Source of the DNA: Dendrobium chrysotoxum
Taxonomy: Eukaryota; Streptophyta; Magnoliopsida; Asparagales; Orchidaceae
Assembly: GCA_019925795.1 (NCBI GenBank)
Contig: CM034300.1
Span: forward strand, 70,163,021-70,227,020
Direction of reading: 5' to 3'
DNA: 64,000 nucleotides
Part shown: positions 56,501-64,000 of the stretch, piece after piece
How the letters are laid out: each line of letters starts with the position of its first letter
Position numbering within the stretch: the stretch's first letter is position 1
Notes under the pieces: generated by a model
Told to the model about the DNA's origin: nothing
Database searches by the model: none
What the model saw: the letters and a program-made list of their open reading frames with translations, nothing else
Program-made: the position numbers and the translations under genes

Positions 56501-58451
56501 GGTAATTAACTATAGGGGCTTGCGCCTATAGGAAACTAGAACTCAGATCATAAAGTCCTCGTAAATGAGAGCGAAATCTCTGGGTAGTGTTTTATCTATA
56601 ATATTCATCTGCCTTCCAAAATTTACCCCGGAACTTAATCCGTTAAAACTCCCCCCTAGAAAGCAAAAGTGGGGCGGAGGCCGGGGCCGAATTTTCGGAG
56701 CCCACACAGAACATGAATCATCACAATAATAATCCTTATAAAGCAACTCATCACAAAGATCATGTTTCTAAATTGATGGAGGTGACACTTTTGCTTGATT
56801 TTTCGGAATTGATTTAGGCTTTTGAATCTTTGGAATATAATAAATTATTATATGATATGAACAATCATTATGGTAAGTTGGCTTTAAATTTAAACAAACA
56901 TTGCAAATCACTTTGTCTTCTAGTGTGATGATGAGGATATGATCGTCAAGATGCCCCACATTAAATGCACAAATCAAATTCATTGTTGGAAATCTTGCAC
57001 CAACAACTTGGAACAAATTTGAACTACAGTTATTGGACCATTTGGTTCACCACGTTAATTAATCCAATACGTCTTACTCCATTAGCTGCATGTTGGACTT
57101 CTTAGCAATTATGCCCAGATTGTGTAACTATTCATAAGTTAAATGCAAAATGATTTCTCAACTTAAAGATGTGACCATTTCTACCTGATATTGTATTAGA
57201 TCATTAAAGGTTGCACTGAGAATGCCCCTATGTGCGGTCGAATGAAAATGAGCAGAAGCAGGCAAGCGAGTGTCTAGAGTCCCTGCGTGCGATATAGAGA
57301 GGCGGAAGGCCTTCCTTGCATGCGTGAGTTCAAATCAATAGAGATTGATTCTCGTGGTATTATTACATACAAGATCTCATATGAAGAATATGAAAATGAG
57401 GATAAAGCCACCGTGGATATTGATTCTCATGGTATTATTAAGTTTCAAGTAAAAGTTTACCATAGATCTCACTTCAAACTTTCGTTTTGTAAAAACATTT
57501 CATATTAAAATTTGTGGTTTATATCTTTATGATTTTGAATCAAATAAATATGTTGATAATTTATTTCATTTTTGTTATTTTTATGAATTATTTGTAATTT
57601 GTGAGTATTTTATTTTTATGTTTCGAGGCTTATGCCTCAAGGCTTCACCTCGCCTCGACTCGCTAAGACAAAACATCTCAATTCTCAATTTTTCCATTTG
57701 AAACGTTGAGTAAAACATCAAACAACACTATCATATGAACATGGATGTAAGAAGTTGGGGGGTTTTCCACAATAATGTTTTGAGGACGATGCATTATTCA
57801 AAACAAAAGCACTTCAGAAAATTCATAAGAAGCATATATTGAGCAGGATGCCCCCAAATCCACAATCAGTTTCAAAAAAGCTTTGACGAGGACTCTCAAA
57901 GATCAAATGCAAGTCCAACCAAATTAAAGTACCAAATTTCTTTGTTTTTTTTTTCTTTTTTTCTTCCTTTTAAAGACAGTAAGGTACTGAATAACTGCAA
58001 AAACGGCTACTCTAAGCTATGAAAACTCAAACGTGAATAACTAATTGGCATACCTTCCGACACGTTTCAAGGTGCAACTCCTCCTTATTCGGTGCTTTAT
58101 GAAAATATAGATAGCCCCCAAATATTTCATCAGAACCTTCGCCAGAAAGAACCATCTTTACACCCAAAGACTTTATTTTCCGAGACATAAGAAACATTGG
58201 GGTGCTTGCTCTAATAGTGGTCACATCATATGTCTCTATGTGATAGATGACTTCTTCAAGAGCATCAATACCCTCCTGCCACAAGAACAAAAGCAAAACA
58301 GATTCAAATACAACTCATATCTCATTTTCAATTTCCATCTTCATAATATAATAATTGTCCACCCTACTACCTGAACTGTGAAGTGGAACTCATGATGAAA
58401 AGTTCCAAGATAATTTGCAACTTCTCTAGCTGCCTTTAAATCAGGAGAACC
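45642..58451 (-). CDS. ASN: Asparagine synthetase (glutamine-hydrolysing), 3' half
   Basis: The enzyme makes asparagine from aspartate, using ATP and ammonia released from glutamine, in the cytosol; it is central to plant nitrogen transport. Seven exons joined by GT/AG sites, all introns phase 0, encode 318 C-terminal residues and the stop: 58451-58371, 58275-58054, 48426-48292, 47219-47139, 47045-46959, 46806-46699, 45884-45642. Landmarks are GSPDLKAAREVANYLGT, RASTPMFLMSRKI, SGEGSDEIFGGYLYFHKAP, SAWGLEARVPFLDK, RIEKWILRNAF, YRQKEQFSDGVGYSWIDGL, KEAYYYRTIFE and VPGGPSVACSSAKAVEWDAAW. The N-terminal glutaminase domain (catalytic Cys2) and the SGGLDS ATP loop are not in the window; about 270 codons must lie right of 64000, behind nested retrotransposons. 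No stops or frameshifts, so probably functional. Confidence 0.95.
46699..46806 (-). CDS. ASN: Asparagine synthetase exon
   Basis: 36 codons, VSDTMLNNASFVYPENTP to FEKFFPK. Acceptor CTCCAG, donor GTAGGT. Confidence 0.95.
46959..47045 (-). CDS. ASN: Asparagine synthetase exon
   Basis: 29 codons, HILYRQKEQFSDGVGYSW to DHANEH. Acceptor TTTTAG, donor GTAAAT. Confidence 0.95.
47139..47219 (-). CDS. ASN: Asparagine synthetase exon
   Basis: 27 codons, IRPDLGRIEKWILRNAFDD to PYLPK. Acceptor ATCCAG, donor GTTGGT. Confidence 0.94.
47500..47562. repeat. (TA)n microsatellite
   Basis: An interrupted TA run of about 60 bp within an asparagine synthetase intron. Confidence 0.95.
48292..48426 (-). CDS. ASN: Asparagine synthetase exon
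   Basis: 45 codons, IKALHLYDCLRANKATSAWG to DIDPEWKM. Contains SAWGLEARVPFLDK of the synthetase domain. Acceptor CTGTAG, donor GTAATT. Confidence 0.95.
48427..49985. other. Asparagine synthetase large intron, first part
   Basis: Contains a possible RTE/SINE-like scrap near 48950-49050 (TCCCAACTATTCAGGCTGGC) and a 111-bp tandem duplication (49066-49290). The plus frame 49326-49586 is not recognised. Confidence 0.4.
49066..49290. repeat. Tandem duplication, 111-bp unit
   Basis: The block TTGTGCAACTTCTATGCATA ... CACAATATATGCATCA occurs twice in direct tandem, 111 bp apart, nearly identical apart from a T-run difference and one extra T. Confidence 0.9.
49986..50958 (-). mobile_element. LTR-related fragment G
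   Basis: Sister copy of 23456-24533. It ends GGTCAACA at 50951-50958, which is the TGTTGACC terminus of the giant LTR family read on minus. It carries repeated GATCAAAGATACAACGA-like units where the giant LTRs have hairpin units. The inner part of an LTR after this segment is missing. Confidence 0.62.
50964..51899. other. Unassigned C-rich segment before LTR E
   Basis: Recurrent AGCCCA words on plus (51180-51560). It may be the diverged 5' part of LTR E, which in copy B is also C-rich, but I could not align it or find TGTTGACC. Confidence 0.35.
52057..52380 (+). repeat. Hairpin-unit array in LTR E
   Basis: Units at 52057-52074, 52168-52185, 52299-52316 and 52363-52380. The form is CACGCG, loop TTTGCT, CGCGTG (the last unit starts CATGCG, leaving a wobble pair). 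All are followed by GTGGGA. The innermost stem pair is G-C here, T-A in copies B and C. Confidence 0.88.
54260..54490 (+). repeat. Tandem duplicated G-box segment in LTR E
   Basis: The segment GTGTTATTGGTACACACGTG, followed by A and GATGCTGCGC-like sequence, appears twice about 145 bp apart. Copy C has the same duplication (near 13800 and 13950); copy B has one copy. Confidence 0.75.
55885..55903 (+). promoter_or_regulatory. Primer binding site for tRNA-Arg
   Basis: TGGCGACTCCGCTGGGGAT, seven bases after the LTR end, is complementary to the 3' end of plant tRNA-Arg (acceptor GACTCC.../...GGAGTCG-CCA). It defines the 5' LTR boundary and the plus orientation. Confidence 0.85.
56201..56477 (+). 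pseudogene. Gag N-terminal stub of element E
   Basis: From MDLQNTAFTVQLGRGASIQL (ATG at 56201) about 92 residues stay open to TRRTHQS at the deletion junction. It is the start of a gag-like protein by position after the primer site and leader; no capsid motif is reached. Confidence 0.6.
56707..58053. other. Asparagine synthetase large intron, last part
   Basis: AT-rich, no supported gene. A GA-rich stretch at 57195-57320 (GGTCGAATGAAAA, TGCGTGCGATATAGAGAGG) resembles LTR fragments F and G and may be another small piece. Confidence 0.4.
58054..58275 (-). CDS. ASN: Asparagine synthetase exon
   Basis: 74 codons, EGIDALEEVIYHIETYDV to HLETCRK, with SGEGSDEIFGGY of the ATP-binding synthetase domain. 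Acceptor TGGCAG, donor GTATGC. Confidence 0.96.
58371..58451 (-). CDS. ASN: Asparagine synthetase exon, first in window
   Basis: 27 codons, GSPDLKAAREVANYLGTF to FTVQ. The acceptor GAACAG shows another exon precedes it. That exon (with the SGGLDS loop) is not seen up to position 64000. Confidence 0.94.
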
Positions 58452-59223
58452 CTGTTCAAACGATAAATCCAAGGAGCATATCAATAAACAAAAAGAACTG
58501 TCCATTACATCTTTGACAGGCAATCAATGTATTCATTCTCTTCATTCTCCACATGGACAAATTTGTTGATAACCATGGTATACCAAAATTTTCCAAATCC
58601 AACCCCGCTCTAACACAACTTGCAAGCTCACAGACGTCAACCATATATGTAAGGGTAATACAAGAAATGAGCACTTTTCTGCCCAACTACAGATAGAGAA
58701 AATAGACGAGGAGCTAAATTACAATAATGTATGTTGAGAGCATTGTACCATACAACTTTTATTTCTAAATTAGCTACTATAATTATTACTTAACATCAGC
58801 TCCTGTCATCAATCAAAGGATGAAAAAATAACAATATGACATATAAAGTTAACAATCAATGATGCCTCCAAAAGCAAATGTGCAAAAAACATCTTCAACC
58901 AAAAAGCAGCTACAACGTGGTAAGCCAGTAAACATAATGCAAAGCAAGGTCATGGACCGTGGTTTCAGCTTTTGCTTAAAACACCATTTTCATTGGCTTC
59001 AATGGTTTTGCAGTCCATTTTGGATTTTTTATGCACATTTAATTATTATCAGAACTTAAGTATCTTAAAAAATCTTAAAAAGTAAAAGTGATTGAAACTA
59101 TAAAAATTTATAGTAAAATCTGCTTATAGTGGATAAATCATGTAACAGTAAATATATGTTTTTAAGGAAAAAATTAAATACCTCATCATACTTATGTGAT
59201 ATTAAATACAGTATATGTAATTA
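58452..59223. other. Asparagine synthetase upstream intron
   Basis: AT-rich intron sequence without recognised coding or element signature. Confidence 0.45.
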
Positions 59224-59884
59224 TTGTTGGATCCAAATCTTTCCCTAGATGATACCCAACCCTAATTGCAAGCTAACCCTGAGAAAATGACCTGACAACC
59301 TATGTGAGAATGGAGAAAAGAATCTACTATCAAAGATTTATAGTACAAGCGCTCAATATACCAAAAAGATCTCAAATGCTACTTTTCACCCTTTATTTGT
59401 AGGGATCTGAGGGCTTCAGGAAAGGTTATGTTTATAAAGAATTAAAAAAATACAATGTTTTATAGACTCCCAACATAGACTACCTTAAGAACGAGTTGCC
59501 ATATGGCTGGAAGGACAATATTACTCCTTAATGGTCACCTCGAGGCAAGTTTAGTAGTTCCATGTATGCATTGGTGAGTTCATTCAACATGGAGTACCCT
59601 AAACACATGTTGCTCTTTAATTGGCCAGAATGACTATATGACTCCCAAATGGTTTATCTTGAGGCAAGTTTAGTAGTTCCATGCATGCGTTGGTGAGTTC
59701 ATTAGTGTCAGGGGTGTATTGAACAAGTATTGATCTAGAGAAATCTATGATTGATGGATACCTTGAAGTCTTCGACAACCTGTAGTGGAGCCATGAATCG
59801 CCTACGAGAGGAAGACGATTGAACTATTGTTGCAAGGAAGGAAAGCTTCGTAGTCACATGATCGCAGAAGGGCGAACGAGTGTC
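59224..59884 (-). mobile_element. LTR fragment related to 19088-19960
   Basis: Minus-oriented LTR-like segment beginning TGTTGGATCC on plus (LTR end on minus). It matches the remnant near 19088 in word order (GATGATACCCAACC, TTTGTAGGGATCTGAGGGCT). It is cut at 59884 by the next LTR. Confidence 0.55.
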
Positions 59885-60708
59885 TGTTAGGCCGGTTCTC
59901 ACTGAACTGGTCCAGCCGGCCCAATGCCTCGATTCTTACTGAACCGGTCCAGCCGGCCCAAGGCATTGGGCCGGCTCATGTATACAGGAGGCGGACCAAG
60001 CCTGTCCGCCCCATAGGAGTTGCCGCCCAAGGGTTTGGTGGGCCCACTAGGAAATACGTTAAGGAAGGAGGGGGCGACTAGGGTTGGAGGGAAATTTTGA
60101 ATTAGGTATTTGAATTTATGTATTAAATAGGAAGAGATGTTTAGGGTTAGGGTTATCTGATAATTTGTTGCTGATTTGGTGTCTTTAGTTCTTGGCGTCT
60201 TGGGCCCTAGCTTCGTCTAGGGATTGGGAGAGATCAATCCTCCTCTCGAATTAAGGATCAATTGTATCTTGCTTTTTTCTTCGGTTATTTCGATTTCTGC
60301 AATAAAAACAACTGTTTGGCTTGTTTTTTCCATTGGATTTGTGGATTATTCTTGTTGTTTTTGTCTATATTGCTAGGGTTTACTTGAGATTTTCAAGTAT
60401 TTCCTAATAAATTGGTATCAGAGAAGATTTTGAGACTGTTTGTGGGCTTTTTCTGTGAAAATCAGTGGCAGTTTTTTAGCCAGAGGAATAATTGCTGTTT
60501 TTTGATGTCAAGATCCATATTTTTGAACCTACAAAAATCCGGGTATTGATGGCGGCCAAGAAAGTTGATGCGTTGGAAGAACGCTTCAAAGGGGAGATGA
60601 GCCAAATGAAAGCAACGGTGGAAGATTGAATTTCATCCGTGGAAGACAAAGTTTCCGATCTCCATGAGATGGTGAAGAATATATTAGAAAATCAAATTCA
60701 AACGGTGG
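59885..60708 (+). mobile_element. Ty3/gypsy-like element: LTR, primer site, gag start
   Basis: LTR 59885-60409 (TGTTAGGCC ... CCTAATA, 525 bp, the final CA mutated). An initiator tRNA-Met primer site TGGTATCAGAG follows at 60413, with a gag start at 60549 (MAAKKVDALEERFKGEMS.., in-frame TGA at 60627, then VEDKVSDLHEMVKNILE). The heptad-like N-terminal gag is common in plant Ty3-gypsy elements. It is interrupted at 60709 by the next LTR. Confidence 0.7.
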
Positions 60709-62522
60709 TGATGAGGACATCCACTCTTATATTTTGTTTTATGTCTATTTTATTATTTGATGTATTAACTTTATGTTAATGTTTATTGTATTTTCCAATT
60801 TTACCCTTACTTAAGGGTTTAGACATATGTAAGCCCAAGGGGCAATTTAATACTTTTTATTTGTCGCATTGTATTGGCTATTTAAAGCCCTCCCCTCCTT
60901 CTTTGAGGGTTAATGAATGAATTATAAAAAATTTTTTGCATCCATGTGTTTGAAGAGCTTGAGAGTTCTAGGAGAGAACTTTGGTGAAGTCCCTTGGTGA
61001 AGGGCAATGAATCACCCACCAACTTTGAAGAGTCGGGTTCGTGGTTTTGTTTTCTATCTCCTCTTTTCTTCCTCCACCTCCGCCGGCTCCACCATCCTCC
61101 CTTCCTCCCACATCCAAGCTCCACCCCACACCTAAATGGCCGCCCCCTTTTTCCACATCGTCCCCTACCCTCCACCCCACCACCGGCCCCCACCACCACC
61201 AACCCCAAGCCGCCGGATCCACCTCCCCCACCCAAGCCGCCGGCCACACCCCATGCTCTTTCCTAAATTAGGATCATGCGAATTTGGAAATTATTTGATT
61301 TCAAATTTCAAAAGAGCTTGAAAAGTCAAAGCTTTCCTAATTTAAAATTGCCTAAGTTTGGAAGGGCCTAATTGAAATTGCAATCAATTAAATTCAGATT
61401 TTCCTTCTTTCCTTTCTCTTTAATCCTATCTTTGGAAAGGTTCTTATTTAAATCAATCAATCAAATCATGATGGATTGATTAATTAATGCCTTAAATCCA
61501 AATACATTGCATCTAGACACTTGCCCCCACCTCTCCCCTGGCCGAAATTTCCCATGTCCACACCCATCCAATTCTTTCCAAAAAGAAGTCTCTAGCTTAG
61601 GAAAGATTTCAAACTCTTTCCCCCTTCTTTACCCGCCCCTTATTGTTTCCTTCCAAATATTTTGTGATTGATTTAGTATGCCCCTAAACAAAGGAAATTA
61701 ATTCCAACATATCTTTCCAAAGCTGTCCACATGCCTCTCCACCTCATCTTTCAAGCTCACGTGGATCCTGTAGGAGGAAATCGCTGAACTTTCCTTCTCC
61801 AATTTGCTGTCCAGAACTCTGGACATATTACGTTTGCTGTCCAAGAAGTCCAGCCCACTCCATCCCTGTCCAGAGGAAGATTGACTGCTGTTCAGAACAG
61901 ATTTCTGCATTCTGGAAAGATTCTACCTGCTGTCCTGAAGTTTGGGTAAAGGAAATTGCTGTTTTGAAGTCCTGAACCTTGAAATCTGCTGTCCAAGATC
62001 TGTCCAATATCAAAACTGCTATTGTCCAGAATTTTGGCACCTCTTCCCTGCCATTCCTTGAGGCAAGAAGGCTCTTAGTTGCTGTCCACCTCTCTCACAG
62101 CATTCAGACGACCTTTCCGGAGTGCGTATCTCTCGCATCTTTGGGTAAAACTCGACATCCGACTCTCTATCTTCATAGTGCATCCTTGAATGTGGCTTTA
62201 TTATATTCATGAAGACAATGTTAACGCTTCCCCGCTAAAACCTAATAATTGGAATAGTTGAGTGAAGGATCTTCTTGTTGTGACTAATCTAATTGTTAGC
62301 CTTGGAATTTATTGTTGAAACTATCCATGTATGCGACGTTAGATTAAATTGACTGTCTTTCGATCTTAACTTCTATGCGTGTGATTTAGCCTAAGCTTGT
62401 TTTACCACTCTTTGTGTTTTATTTTATCGTTTAAATCAAAATAAAGGATATAATTATTGTGGCTTCTAAAGTTAAGCGTGCAAGCTCTTATTACAAATCA
62501 ATTTTCACATGTATGTTCTACA
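60709..62522 (+). mobile_element. LTR of a second retrotransposon, inserted in the first
   Basis: A ~1.8-kb LTR from TGATGAGGACATCC to a CA near 62522, directly followed by an initiator tRNA-Met primer site (TGGTATCAGAGC, 62529-62540). It includes a C/A-rich low-complexity part (61070-61260). The exact 3' base of the LTR is uncertain by a few nucleotides. It disrupts the gag of the 59885 element. Confidence 0.65.
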
Positions 62523-63010
62523 TCATCTTGGTATCAGAGCATGGTAAGCATGTATTGCATGTGCTAGAAGTTCCTAGGAGTCTAGTTAACATTTCCAAAA
62601 CATGTTTGCATGCATACCGTTGCCTTGTTACTTTAATTCACTGTTTTTGTTTGCTGCCATTTAAATTCCTACACTGTTTACACCATTTGAAGTGAGCCTA
62701 TGTCATTGTTTAAGCCCTGTCCTGGTCACAATACCCTACCTAGTTGTCTAGGTTGCTTCAACAATCTTTATAGCTTGCTGTCCACAGCATTCCTGCACTC
62801 ATTTAGGGGACTTTTTAGCTAGGAACCTTAGCGTTTAGGTGCTTCCCATGATCCGGTCCCCTTCCTAGTCACCTAGACTATTTTACCCACTAGTGAGGAT
62901 TGCTGTCCACATCTTTAGTGCACCATCTAGTGACAATTTGGAGAGTCTAGCTTCACTTTAGGTGTTGTCCCCTAACTAGGTTCATTCCTAAGTGTTCCAA
63001 GCGCTTCCCA

Positions 63011-64000
63011 ATGGATCCGATAGGACTTCAAAAGATGTTAGATGACCTAGTTAGTTTAGTGGGCTCTATGACTCAAACTATGAAGGAGAGACGTGTTGAC
63101 CCTCCCCACTCTAGGAATGCGCCCCATTCGGTCAATCATGATAGTCGGAAGATATCCCACTCTGTTTATCAATTTAGAACTGAGCCTAAGCCACAACAAC
63201 CTCACTTAGGGTCACATTACCGTCTACCCACCTTTGATGGTTCCTCATACCCTTACTACTTTAGGGATTGACTAAAAGGTCGGGCTCTTCAATTTTGGTT
63301 GAGGTTGGAAGATCATAAAGAGTCTCGCGGTGAGTACCCTACTTGGAAAGACATGAGGCGAGAACTTAATTTAAAATACCTGCCCTCTACCAATGACCAG
63401 CCATCTATTTTTAAGTTTAGGTCACCCCCTGTTCATCAAACCTTTGGGTGTTGTACTTTCAAAATTCCTACACCTGAAAGTCAATCCTACCCACCTGTTA
63501 CACCCCCATCGGATATCATGACTCCTAGTCCTCACCACACATCAATTACCCATTTCCCTACAACTGTGGTTACCCCTAAACCTGTCCGACATACCACTCC
63601 CACTCACATAACTAATCAGAGAGTGACCCCTACACTTAGTGACCGTCATCTAGAGCACCACCCTACCTCTTTTGTTGGGACAAACCGTGGACATTACTGT
63701 GGTCGAGACCACCCATCCCTTAGTAACATCAGGGTTGCTGCCCCACCCTGTAGGTCTTCACCTAGCCTTGATGGCCGACCCTCTATTGGGTTTTTTGTTG
63801 GATCGGGCCCCTATGATTCCCCAATTGGACCGACTCCTAGCCATCCCAGTAAACCTGTAGCCTCACCTGTTCTTGACCCTGCAACTATAATTGTAGTAAA
63901 GAAATGCATTAAAAAGAAAAAGTCCTCTGAACCTAAGACAGAGTGCATCCATTTTGTGGATGCTAATGATATCACTGATAGCGAGGACTTCTTTGAGTAT
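63011..64000 (+). pseudogene. Gag-like frame of the 60709 element, unfinished at window end
   Basis: From MDPIGLQKMLDDLVSLVGSM the frame carries a capsid-type segment (YRLPTFDGSSYPYYFRD, then LKGRALQFWLRLEDHKES, TWKDMRRELNLKYLP) with one TGA at 63269-63271 where Trp is usual. It then stays open to the window end, 243 further codons, as a proline/threonine-rich stretch with KKCIKKKKSSEPK and an acidic end. The usual second half of the capsid domain is not recognisable after KYLPS. Confidence 0.6.

Larger units (their letters stand above)
51900..56706 (+). mobile_element. Giant-LTR element E, internal deletion derivative
   Basis: A 5' LTR (about 51900-55878; 5' end unclear) with hairpin units (52057-52380), an ACTTGA-rich tract, a duplicated G-box segment (near 54303 and 54450), a short hairpin (55681-55702) and terminus GAGCCCACA. 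A tRNA-Arg primer site follows at 55885, then a leader and a gag start (56201-56477). At about 56473 the sequence jumps into the last ~235 bp of an LTR, ending again in GAGCCCACA at 56706. All of pol and most of the 3' LTR are gone. A tRNA-Arg primer and very long LTRs are known features of Tat/Ogre Ty3-gypsy elements. Confidence 0.85.

Noticed and set aside
60968..61271. Four overlapping proline/glycine-rich frames
   Set aside because: C/A-rich low-complexity part of an LTR, open on both strands.
1..64000. CRISPR array, tRNA gene, prokaryotic operon or viral genome
   Set aside because: No regular direct repeats with unique spacers, no tRNA fold noticed, and all recognisable genes are plant type with introns.

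Overview
The window is nuclear DNA from a flowering plant with a large, repeat-rich genome. Two intron-bearing plant housekeeping genes are recognisable. Around and inside them lie plant-type transposable elements: giant-LTR Tat/Ogre-like Ty3-gypsy, other LTR elements, a Cassandra-type TRIM, L1-like and RTE-like LINEs, PIF/Harbinger remnants and MITEs. Monocot versus eudicot cannot be decided from what is visible.

Both host genes are on the minus strand and both are cut by a window edge. A plastid-type fructokinase starts at 36994 and runs leftward. Six coding exons are visible (36994-36820, 22939-22728, 21000-20788, 20674-20477, 20359-20222, 11359-11243); only the last ~40 codons are missing. 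Introns 1 and 5 are 13.9 and 8.9 kb. The 3' half of a glutamine-dependent asparagine synthetase lies upstream (seven exons, 58451-45642). Its N-terminal glutaminase half must lie beyond position 64000. Its intron 48427-58053 is 9.6 kb of repeats.

Layout: 1-2339, giant LTR (minus, cut by the window). 2340-5763, old sequence with two RTE LINE tails. 5769-10927, solo giant LTR (plus) with target duplication GAAAG. 11243-11359, fructokinase exon 6. 12443-17114, solo giant LTR (minus) with target duplication TCAGT. 18590-19960, gag/LTR remnant. 20222-22939, fructokinase exons 5-2. 23456-24533, LTR-related fragment. 24860-36740, two oppositely oriented Harbinger remnants, the left one split by a 4.9-kb LINE with a 16-bp target duplication. 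36820-36994, transit-peptide exon; 37326-37559, a MITE in its promoter region. 37930-38602, Cassandra. 39560-41050, unclassified repeat. ~41600-43345, partial giant LTR. 45642-48426, asparagine synthetase exons. 49986-50958, LTR-related fragment. ~51900-56706, giant-LTR element collapsed by an internal deletion but with its tRNA-Arg primer site. 58054-58451, two more exons. 59224-64000, three nested LTR elements.

The most interesting structures are: (i) fructokinase exon 6 held in a 1.5-kb spacer between two inverted solo LTRs of about 5 kb; (ii) a per-copy homogenised array of small hairpins inside the giant LTRs, whose stems change by compensatory pairs; and (iii) an apparently very short U3 (about 200 bp) in LTRs of about 5 kb. 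No CRISPR, tRNA or rRNA gene was seen; the only 5S-like sequence is inside Cassandra.
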